DNA of 58,085 bases from an uncultured Clostridium sp. (GTDB lineage: Bacteria > Bacillota_A > Clostridia > TANB77 > CAG-508). Location of the stretch: NCBI GenBank assembly GCA_930980675.1, contig CAKNIU010000003.1:1-58085 (forward strand), in the 5' to 3' direction. Below the pieces are notes generated by a model that saw only the letters and a list, made by a program, of their open reading frames with translations, had not been told where the DNA came from and searched no databases. Positions 8,524 through 16,900 of the stretch are shown piece after piece. The position numbers and the translations under genes are program-made. Positions within the stretch are counted from its first letter, which is position 1, and each line of letters opens with the position of its first letter.

Positions 8524-9336
8524 ATGAAAAATAAAGCTGGCTTAATCGGAATTATCATAACAGTAGTAGTATTAATAGTTGTTGTAATAGTTTCAAATAT
8601 TAGTACAGGAAACTTGTCATTTATAGAAGGTGTGGCTGGTACGATATTTGTTCCAATCCAAAACGGAATAGTATTTTTAAAAAATAAAATTACAGGAAAT
8701 GAACAAGAAAATAGTGATATAGCAAGCTTACAAGAAGAAAACAGAAGCTTAAAAGATGAAAATAGTAAATTACAAGAACAACTAAGAGAACTGGAAATAT
8801 TAAAATCAGAAAATAATACCTTAAAAGAATATGTTAATTTAAAAGATAAATATTCTGAATTTACAACTGTACCAGCTTATGTAATAGAAAGAAGTATTAG
8901 TAATTATGAAAAAATAGTTGTCATAAATGCAGGAACCGATGATGGTGTAAAAGAAAATATGCCAGTCATATCAGAATCAGGATTAGTTGGATATGTAATT
9001 TCAGCAACAAATAATACTGCAAAAATTCAAACGATAATAGATACTGCAAGTAGTGTTAGTGCAAATATTTCAAATGTGCAAGATAGTGTAATACTTAGAG
9101 GAACTCTTAACAACACAGAAACAGTAAGAGCAACATATATACCAGCAGATAGCACAATTCTTCAAGGAGATCAAGTTGTAACCTCAGGTCTTGGCGGAAT
9201 TTATCCAAAAGGTATTTTAATAGGTACTGTAAAAAGTGTTGTCAACACCAAAAATGAGGCAGACAGATATGCAGAAATTGAAGTGGCTACAGACTTTTCA
9301 AGACTAGAAACAGTATTAGTAATCACTCAAAATTAA
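8524..9336 (+). CDS. mreC: Rod shape-determining protein MreC
   Basis: Elongasome scaffold that links MreB to PBP2 and MreD. 270 residues: short cytoplasmic N-terminus, one membrane helix (about 7-25), an extracellular coiled coil (about 62-105, rich in Leu, Glu and Asn) and the beta-barrel MreC domain with NAGTDDGVKENMPVISESGLVGYV (about 139-162) and VTSGLGGIYPKGILIGTV (about 219-236). Start ATG follows AAGGAATGATTATTTA. Context between mreB and mreD confirms the call. Confidence 0.95.
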   Translation: MKNKAGLIGIIITVVVLIVVVIVSNISTGNLSFIEGVAGTIFVPIQNGIVFLKNKITGNEQENSDIASLQEENRSLKDENSKLQEQLRELEILKSENNTLKEYVNLKDKYSEFTTVPAYVIERSISNYEKIVVINAGTDDGVKENMPVISESGLVGYVISATNNTAKIQTIIDTASSVSANISNVQDSVILRGTLNNTETVRATYIPADSTILQGDQVVTSGLGGIYPKGILIGTVKSVVNTKNEADRYAEIEVATDFSRLETVLVITQN

Positions 9337-9339
9337 TAA

Positions 9340-9391
9340 TTTGATATATATTCTGGAGCTTTTAGTGACCCGAGGCAGAGTAAATATCAAA
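9340..9391. repeat. Short derivative of the hairpin element, copy D
   Basis: TTTGATAT (9340-9347) and ATATCAAA (9384-9391) bracket GGAGCTTTTAGTGACCCGAGGCAG. That core matches the left part of copy C (TGTAGCTTTTAGCGACCTGAGGTAG); the rest is missing, as in an internally deleted miniature element. It lies between mreC and mreD. Confidence 0.6.
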
Positions 9392-9408
9392 GTTTAAAGG
9401 AGATTAAA

Positions 9409-9942
9409 TTGCGAAAATTTAAAGTTATTCTAATTTTATTATTAACATTTTTTATAATATATTTTTTACAATTAAATTTCTTTTCTTGGTTTAATATAGG
9501 TGGAATAATGCCAAACCTTATAATTGTTTTAACACTATTTATAGGATTATTTATAGGAAACAAAACAGGAGCTATATTTGGCATAATATTTGGTATAATT
9601 ATAGACCTAAACCTTGGAAAAACAATAGGTATAACATCAGTTTTATTGGCTATTATAGGCTTACTTGGAGAGTATATGGACAAAAACTTTTCAAAAGATA
9701 GCAGAGTAACTATAATAGTAATGTCTGCTGTAAGCACAATTATTTATGAAGTATTTACATATGCTATAAATATTTTTCAATATGGAGGAGTACCAGAAAT
9801 ACTTACATTTACACTTACTCTACTAGTGGAAATATTATTTAACACAATGCTTATAATTATATTTTATCCTTTAATGAAAAAATTAGGGTATTATTTAGAA
9901 GAACAATATAAAGGTAAAAAGATTTTAACAAGATATTTTTAA
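9409..9942 (+). CDS. mreD: Rod shape-determining protein MreD
   Basis: Polytopic membrane partner of MreC and PBP2. 177 residues with about five membrane helices; family pattern FNIGGIMPNLIIVLTLFIGLFIGNKTGAIFGIIFGIIIDL (given from about residue 28; long Gly/Ile-rich helices with DL at the end). Starts at TTG 9409, placed by AAAGGAG 7 bases upstream; no ATG fits. It is directly followed by the PBP2 gene. Confidence 0.92.
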   Translation: MRKFKVILILLLTFFIIYFLQLNFFSWFNIGGIMPNLIIVLTLFIGLFIGNKTGAIFGIIFGIIIDLNLGKTIGITSVLLAIIGLLGEYMDKNFSKDSRVTIIVMSAVSTIIYEVFTYAINIFQYGGVPEILTFTLTLLVEILFNTMLIIIFYPLMKKLGYYLEEQYKGKKILTRYF

Positions 9943-10002
9943 TTTTATACATAAATTAATATCAAAAAATAAAAAACGAAAATAAAAGAGATTGGAGGAA
10001 TA

Positions 10003-12073
10003 GTGGAAAGTAGAAAAGATAACAAATTAAGATACAATATTGCTATAGCAATTGTATATATAATTGGAATAATACTTTTACTTCAACTTTTTAATTTGCA
10101 AATTGTAAATCGGACAAGAATATAGAGAAGAGTCAAACACAAGACTTACAAGAGAAACCACAATAAAAGCAGCAAGAGGAAATATTCTAGACAGTAGTGG
10201 TGAGAAGCTTGTATCCACAAAATTGGTATATAATGTGGAAATCTATAAGACAAAAGTTGATACACAAACATTAAATAATGCACTTTTATTGTTAGCACAA
10301 ACGTTAGAGCAAAATGGAGATACATATGTAGATAATTTTCCTATAACAGTTGAACCATATGCTTTTAAAAATGAAGAAATAGCTCAAACTTTTAAGGAGC
10401 AAAACAAACTTGACTCAAGTTATGATGCAGAAGCTTGCTTTAATTATTTTAAGCAAGAATATGAAGTAAATACAGATAATGTACAAGATGCCAGAAAAAT
10501 AATTACTTTAAGGTATGAAATAGAAAAAGATGGTTACAGCAATACAAAATCAGTTGAATTAGCAGAAAACATTAGTAATAGCAGTTTAGCAAAATTAAAT
10601 GAAATGGGTTCAAGCTTTCCAGGAATAAGCACAACATCAGAGCCAACCTTGTCATATCCTTATGGACTTTTAGCATCACATATTTTAGGATATGTTGGTC
10701 CAATAAGTGAAGATGAATTAAAAGCAAATCCAGATGAATATGACCAAAATGATATAACTGGTAAAACAGGTATAGAGCAGGTTTTAGAGAAATATTTAAA
10801 AGGAACTGATGGAGTTAAGCAAATAGACATGTCAGTAGATGGTGTTGTAACTGACGAATATGTCGCAGAAGAAGCTGTTGCTGGTGCAGACGTTATGCTT
10901 ACAATAGATAGTGATTTGCAAAAAATAACAGAAGACGCATTGCAAAAGAACATTCAAATGATGCAAAATGGAGAGCTTAAAGATGCAGAAATGGCAAAAG
11001 AAGGTGCAGCGGTAGTATTAAATGTTAAAACAGGCGAAATATTAGCAATGGCAAGTTATCCAAACTATGATCCATCACTATTTATAGATGGTATTAGCAC
11101 AGAAAATTGGAATAACTATTTAAACGCAGAAGATCATCCACTTATGAATAAAGCAATTAGTTCAATATCTCCACCAGGATCAACATTCAAAATGGTTACA
11201 GCTATAGCAGGATTGGAGAGTGGAGCAATTGATGTAAATACAAGAATTAATGATACAGGAGTATATAGATATTATAGAGATTATCAGCCAAGATGCTGGA
11301 AAAGTGGAGGCCATGGGTGGCTTAATGTTACTAGAGCGATAGAGGTATCTTGTAACTATTTCTTCTATGAAACAGGTAGAAGAACAGGCATAGATAGATT
11401 AGTTCAAGTTGCTTCAGCATTTGGACTAGGACAAAAAACAGGTATAGAATTGCCAGGAGAAGAAGCAGGAGTTTTAGCTTCTAGAGATACAATGAGTCCT
11501 TGGGTTGATGGATATACTGTTCAAGCAGCTATAGGACAACTTAATAACTCATTCACACCACTTCAAATGGCCAAATATGTTGCAATGGTTGCAAACGGAG
11601 GTCATAACCTAAATTTAACAATAATAAAATCTGTAAATAATTCTGATGGAACAGAAGTGCCAAAAGAAGAAATAGAAAGCTATGTAAATGAAAAATTAGG
11701 AGTTAGCGGAAATAGTGGATCTGATTTAAGCATTAGTGAAGAAAACTCAAATGCAGTGAAAGAAGGAATGAGAGGAGTTACAAGTGATGGATCTGGTACA
11801 GCTTATAGATATTTCTCAGACTTTGATATAGAAGTAGGTGGAAAAACAGGTTCTGCATCAACAAATGAAAGTGGAAATGCCAACGCATGGTTTGTTGGAT
11901 TTGCACCATTTGATGATCCGGAAATAGCTGTAGCCGTATATATTAAAGACGGTCAGCACGGAGCTTCTACGGCAGTAACTGCTAGAGATATATTTGCACA
12001 ATACTTTGGTATGAACTCAGAACAAATTACTGAAGATATGACTGCTACATCTGATATGCAAACAGTTAGATAA
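10003..12073 (+). CDS. mrdA: Penicillin-binding protein 2 (elongation transpeptidase), split by a +1 frameshift
   Basis: Class B PBP that cross-links lateral wall peptidoglycan with RodA, MreC and MreD. Begins at GTG 10003 behind GGAGG. Frame 1 encodes the cytoplasmic start and the membrane anchor (about residues 12-32), then LQLFNLQIVN followed by CGG (10111-10113) and a stop four codons on. Skipping one base gives NGQEYREESNTRLTRETT and an open frame to 12073. The transpeptidase motifs are intact: SxxK in PPGSTFKMV, SxN as SCN, and KTG in KTGSAS. No good start codon or ribosome site lies just after the break, and a product starting later would lack the anchor. Essential in rods, so recoding or a sequence error is likelier than loss. 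Confidence 0.9.
10111..10113 (+). other. +1 frameshift site at a zero-frame CGG codon (PBP2)
   Basis: Sequence AAT CGG ACA in frame zero; reading AAT-(C)-GGA-CAA restores the conserved Asn-Gly of the PBP2 N-terminal region. Removing the neighbouring T instead would also give Asn-Gly, so the extra base is ambiguous within TCGG. Confidence 0.85.
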
Positions 12074-12129
12074 TATATACGTCGTCTGAGATTGCTTAAG
12101 ATGATCAGAACATATATTCTAATTTTATG
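12074..12129. repeat. AT-rich hairpin between PBP2 and minC
   Basis: Imperfect palindrome: TTAGATAATATAT (from 12065) with ATATATTCTAA, and an inner TCGTCTGAG with CTTAAGATGA. Its ends resemble the TATATTC-type ends of the dispersed hairpin element, so it may be a decayed copy. No T-run follows, so I do not call it a terminator. Confidence 0.35.
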
Positions 12130-12221
12130 GTTGAATAATAAATAAATGAATGTTATAATAATTTTAAATTTACAAAAGATAAAAGGAGGTATGAAAAATC
12201 AAAATATAGGAGTAATTAAAA

Positions 12222-12836
12222 ATGACTAGATGCATTAATATTTATTTTAAAAAAGATAGTATTGTACTTAAAATTAAAGAAGATGCAACAACAAATGAGA
12301 TTTTGAATGAATTACAAGAAAAATTGCCAGATCTTAAAGAATTTTATAAAGATGAAAAAACACCTATTATGGTTACCGGTAAAATTTTAAAAAGATTCGA
12401 AATTGATAGTATTCAAAAACTAATTCAAAATGTTATAAAAGTAAAAGTCGATTTCGATAGTCCAAAAACATTAGGACTTCATGGCATAAAAAGAACGTTT
12501 AGAAAGGATATACAAATATCAGAAACAAAGTTTTATAAAGGTTCTATTAGATCAGGACAGAAAATGGAATTTGAAGGGAGTATAGTCATAATAGGTGATG
12601 TTAATGATGGTGCAGAAGTAATTGCAGAAGACAATATAGCAGTTTTAGGAAACCTTAGGGGAATGGCACATGCAGGAGCAAAAGGCAATGAAAAAGCGAT
12701 TATAGCTGCCAGTATAATAAATTCACCACAAATAAGAATAGCTAGTAGAATTCTAGAAAGAGATAGAAAAGATATAGAAAGAGAAAGCTATTCATATGCT
12801 TATATAAATGACGAAGGGCTAATAGAAATGGAGTAG
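12222..12836 (+). CDS. minC: Septum site-determining protein MinC
   Basis: Inhibitor of FtsZ ring assembly away from midcell. 204 residues. The C-terminal beta-helix domain is unmistakable: KGSIRSGQKMEFEGSIVIIG, then DVNDGAEVIAEDNIAVLGNL and RGMAHAGAKGNEKAIIAA. The N-terminal FtsZ-binding domain (1-95) is more divergent. ATG 12222 has GGAG (12209-12212) 9 bases upstream. minD and minE do not follow, unlike many Clostridia; instead the gene ends exactly where a convergent small gene ends. Confidence 0.92.
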   Translation: MTRCINIYFKKDSIVLKIKEDATTNEILNELQEKLPDLKEFYKDEKTPIMVTGKILKRFEIDSIQKLIQNVIKVKVDFDSPKTLGLHGIKRTFRKDIQISETKFYKGSIRSGQKMEFEGSIVIIGDVNDGAEVIAEDNIAVLGNLRGMAHAGAKGNEKAIIAASIINSPQIRIASRILERDRKDIERESYSYAYINDEGLIEME

Positions 12837-12998
12837 TCAATTTAGCAATAGCAGTATCAATGCGATGTAAAGGAACTTATCCTTTACATCTTCTTTATAT
12901 AAGATAAATAATATAAGTAGTATTAAAAGGTCATCTGTGTGTAATTTAAATCCGAAGATATCAATTACACCATCACCATCAACTGGGAACAAATTCAA
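12837..12998 (-). CDS. 53-residue hypothetical membrane peptide
   Basis: On the minus strand TTG at 12998 overlaps the stop of the upstream gene (TTGA), implying translational coupling. The peptide begins with an acidic stretch (VDGDGVIDIFGFKLHTDD) and then has two short hydrophobic segments, LLILLILFILY and FLYIALILLLL, separated by KEDVKDK. I recall similar short clostridial proteins with the GFxxxxDDLxxxxLxFxLY pattern but know no function. Its stop codon abuts the minC stop. The 11-bp inverted repeat at 12864-12890 lies inside it. Coding is supported by the regular charge and hydrophobic pattern and the coupled start. Confidence 0.65.
   Translation of the reverse strand: MNLFPVDGDGVIDIFGFKLHTDDLLILLILFILYKEDVKDKFLYIALILLLLN
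12864..12897 (+). terminator. Hairpin downstream of minC, inside the convergent small gene
   Basis: GATGTAAAGGA (12864-12874) pairs perfectly with TCCTTTACATC (12880-12890), followed by TTCTTTAT. It can end minC transcription. It also encodes part of the minus-strand peptide, so the palindrome is constrained twice. Confidence 0.55.
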
Positions 12999-13609
12999 TT
13001 CTTATCACCACCAAACAAGTCAAAAGCTTGTGTCATTTTTCCCATCTTAATAAGTTTAATATATTCATCTACTTTTTCTTTTTTTTCATTACGCAAATAA
13101 GGCTTTAGTGACATTAGTAATTTAGACATGTCATCATCGTTATTAAAAGATTTCATCTTAGACATTACTCCTTGAAGTTTCATCATTGTTTCTATGTCTA
13201 TATTAGGAAAATCGGAATTTATATTGTTATTGTTCTGATTAGAATTATCAGTGTCATAATTATTGCTATTTCTTTGAGAGTAAGTAGAAGAATATTTATT
13301 ATAATTCTGGCTTTCTTTAGAGTGAGAACTGTTTAATCTCACATTATCTACGAAGTTAGTTTGCCCTTTGGAATTATTGTAATTATTAGAGTTATTGAGA
13401 TTGCTCTGATTACTGTAACTATTAGAATTATTATGGTTGAAACGATTACTATAGTTATTAGTACCATTGTGGTTGTTTTGATTATTCATACTATTTGTTC
13501 CATTACTCTGCATATTTTTTACAAGATTTTTTAGTTCATCAGGAATCTGATTATTGTTAATCATTTCCTGAGCCTTTTTTATCATATTAGCCATGTCATT
13601 ATCATTCAT
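12995..13609 (-). CDS. Asn-rich hypothetical protein
   Basis: 204 residues. N-terminal helix MNDNDMANMIKKAQEMINNN with DELKNLVKNM, a long low-complexity middle rich in Asn, Ser and Tyr (about 45-135), and a conserved-looking C-terminus: MMKLQGVMSKMKSFNNDDD then LLMSLKPYLRNEKKEKVDEY and IKLIKMGKMTQAFD. The C-terminal pattern recurs in clostridial proteins of unknown function. ATG 13609 is chosen because GGAGG lies 8 bases upstream; a TTG at 13630 would precede that site. The Asn-rich linker is probably disordered. Coupled to the 53-residue gene that follows. Function unknown. Confidence 0.75.
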   Translation of the reverse strand: MNDNDMANMIKKAQEMINNNQIPDELKNLVKNMQSNGTNSMNNQNNHNGTNNYSNRFNHNNSNSYSNQSNLNNSNNYNNSKGQTNFVDNVRLNSSHSKESQNYNKYSSTYSQRNSNNYDTDNSNQNNNNINSDFPNIDIETMMKLQGVMSKMKSFNNDDDMSKLLMSLKPYLRNEKKEKVDEYIKLIKMGKMTQAFDLFGGDKN

Positions 13610-13929
13610 ACCTAAGCCTCCATTATACAAATATTACAATCAAAATTACTTACGCATACTTAAATCTAACTATAATATTATATGCGAGATGGTATAAATT
13701 GTTACAACTTTGTAAAGAAAATTTAATAAAAAAGCTGAAAAAATATTTTCCGTATGAAAAGATATTAAAAGCTATTTTTAGAATTGAAAATCGCTATTGT
13801 CAAGAAAAATAAAAAAAGTTAATATAAGTTAGAATTATATTCAGCACATATTAAAAATATACTTTTAGAATAAAAGACTTTTAGAAGTATAAAATCAAAC
13901 AAAAAAATTCAAAAAATGTGCTGAAAATC
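13610..13929. promoter_or_regulatory. Intergenic region with long inverted repeat upstream of the surface-protein operon
   Basis: TTCAGCACAT (13840-13849) is repeated in inverted form as ATGTGCTGAA (13916-13925), ending just before the -35 of the operon promoter. Between them ACTTTTAGAA occurs twice (13861-13870 and 13878-13887), the second in an ATACTTTTA/TTAGAAGTAT palindrome. This may be an operator or an RNA structure from another start. On the minus strand TTGACA at about 13806 could serve the Asn-rich gene. No further gene was seen. Confidence 0.45.
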
Positions 13930-13958
13930 TTGAAAAATAGCAAAAAAAAAGGTATAAT
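13930..13958 (+). promoter_or_regulatory. Sigma-A promoter of the surface-protein operon
   Basis: TTGAAA (13930-13935), 17-bp spacer, TATAAT (13953-13958), 35 bases before the start codon. Confidence 0.75.
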
Positions 13959-13992
13959 TAAGTTATGTTAATTTTAAAATAGGAGGGTTACT

Positions 13993-16900
13993 ATGCAAAA
14001 AACAATAAGCAAAGTAATAGCTACTATGCTAGTTGCAATTTTAGTAGGTTTTAATTGTATTACAACTGGCGTATATGCAGCGAACATTATTGAACAAAAT
14101 AATGAAACATCAGAAGAAAACATTACTTTTGATGTAAAACTAGGAAATGAAGAAACACACGAAGGATATGAGTACACAGCAGATATAGACTCTACTGACA
14201 CTAACTTATATCTTAATATTGGTGTGAAAAATACAGGATACTTAAAGAATATATTAATAAACCTAGAAAATAACAACTACAAATTCGACTATGAAAAAGT
14301 AAATGATAATAGAATTAAAAACATAACTGAAAATTCTATAGAGCTAAATCAAATAAACACAAGTGAAACAGTTGAATTAGCTATACCAATTATACCAAAT
14401 AAAGATGATAAAGTTTCACCAAATGAATTAGGCAAGGATAGCACAGTCAAATTTAAAGCAACATACATAAATGAAGATAACAAAGAACGTGAAATTGAAA
14501 AAGATATGACTGTTCATATTAACTGGATGGCATCAGAAGAGAATTTAGTTGGGGAACTAAGTCAAGAAGTAATTAGATATTTAAACTATGATGGTAAAAC
14601 AATGCTTAGCCTATTACTTAGTGATGGATTAAAAGATTCAAAACTACCATTAAGCTCAAAACAAATACAAATTAATGTTCCAACAATAAATGACTTAAAA
14701 CCTTCAGAAGTTATAGTAACCGCAATAGATACACTAGCTACAAATGGTGAGGCAGACGGAGTAAACTTTACACAAGATAGCTATGCATATGACAGCGAAT
14801 CAGGAACACTTACAATAAATGTTGAAAATACAGTAGATGAAAATGGAATGGTTTCATGGGTAAAAGGACAAGCAGACAAATTTGTCGTTACATATATATA
14901 CGAAACAAATACTAATGAAGAAGCAATAACAATATACACAGAAACAACAACAAATACAACATTATTAAATGGAACAACTGTATCTACAAGCATGGAACAA
15001 AAAGACTATAATATAGATTCAAAAATAGGAGATATTGCAACGGTAAATGTTCTACCACAAACAGCCACATTAAACAAAGGATACATGTACTCAAATAAAG
15101 ACAAAAATGAAAACCAAATAGAAACAGAATTTGGAGTACAATACAAATTAAATGTAGGTTTAGCAGATGCATTAAACGAAGTAACTATTAAAGAAAATGG
15201 AGACTTTCTAGGAGATATAAATGCAAGTGCCTACATTTACGATAGAAAAGTTACGGTATCATCAGAAGAACTTGTAAAAGTACTTGGAGAAGAAGGAAAA
15301 ATAGATGTTCTTAAATCTGATGGAACAGTTATAGGAACATTAAATAAAGATACAGTAGAATTAGAAATAAACAATTCAAATATATCTTTTGTTGCAAGTA
15401 AACCTCAAACAGAAGGCGAAATAAATCTAAATGTAACAAAAGCTATTAAGGGAAATCTAGACTATAGTAAAGAACAGATTGCAAGCTTTAAAACATTAAC
15501 TTCAAGAGTTCAAATAAATGCAGAAGCAAAAGGAGAAATAACATTAGAAGAGCCTACATCTAAAGCAAGTGTGCAAATAAGTAATAATAACTTATCAACA
15601 GTAGTGGAAAACGAAAACGTTGTAATGAATATTACATTAGAAAGAGATGATGTTACAGACAACTTATTTGCAAATCCAGAATTAGACATAGTATTTCCTC
15701 AAGAGATAACAGGTATTGAAATAAAAGATGCAACACTTTTATATGATGAACAATTAGTAAGTGGAGATTCTGTAATAGATGGAAATACAATAAAATTAAA
15801 ATTTACAGGAAATCAAACAGAGTATAGTTCACAATCAATGGCAAAAGGAACGGTTATAAGATTAGTATTAGACTTATCATTAAATAACTTGAGCCCAAGC
15901 AAGCAAACAAATATAGTTTTATCATATACAAATGATAATGATGAAATAATAGCAAATGCATCAAATAGCGGAGTTTCAACATTATCAGAAAATGAAAATA
16001 CAAATACAGTAGAAGTACCAGTAAATGTAGTTGCACCAACAGGATTTGTAACAACACAAAGTATAACAGGATATAATGGAGATGAAACTGTTACAGCACA
16101 AGAAAGTGAAGCTATAGGCAATTTACCAGTATTAGATAAAGAAAAAACTGCTACAATTTCTGGAGTAGTTGTAAACAATTTAGGCAAAGATGCCGAAGGA
16201 TTAAAAGTACTTGGCAGAATACCTTTCAAGGGAAATAAAGAAGTAGACGGAAGTAGCGACTTAGGAACAACATTTAATACAACTTTAGTAGGTGCTCTTT
16301 CAGTAGAAGGAATAGATGCAACAGTTTATTACTCAGCAAATGGAGAAGCTACAGCAAACATAGATGACAGTAACAATGGTTGGCAAACAGAATATACTGC
16401 AGACGCAAAATCTTATATGATAGTTGCAAATAGTGCAGTAGCAAATGCTACAACATTTAACTTTAATTATAATATAACAATACCTGCAAACGTAGATTAT
16501 GCAAATACTGCAAAAGCAAGCTATGGAGTATATTACAACAATGATGCTCAAGAAGGAACAAGTCAAAATGTAGTATTGGCTAGCAATGTTGGTGTTAAAA
16601 CAGATGATGTGCCAGAAATAAACACAAGCATACAAGTTACAGAAAGCTATAGCGGAGAAGAAATAACAAATGGTGGAAGTATAAATGCAGGAAAATATCT
16701 TAATGCTAAAATTACTGTAAAAAATTCTGGAGATGAAGAGGCAAGAAATGTTAAATTAAAAGTCAATATACCTCTTGCTTACTCAGAAATCAAACAAGAA
16801 ACTATAAACAATAGTACATATACATATTTTGAAAATGATGGTTCAGAAGAATTTGATTTAGGTAACATTGCAGCAGGAAGCGAAGCTTCAGCAGAACTAA

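Noticed and set aside
12191..12229. 12-codon upstream ORF overlapping the minC start
   Set aside because: Its ATG directly touches the AGGAGG site with no spacing, so initiation there is unlikely; minC has its own GGAG nine bases upstream.
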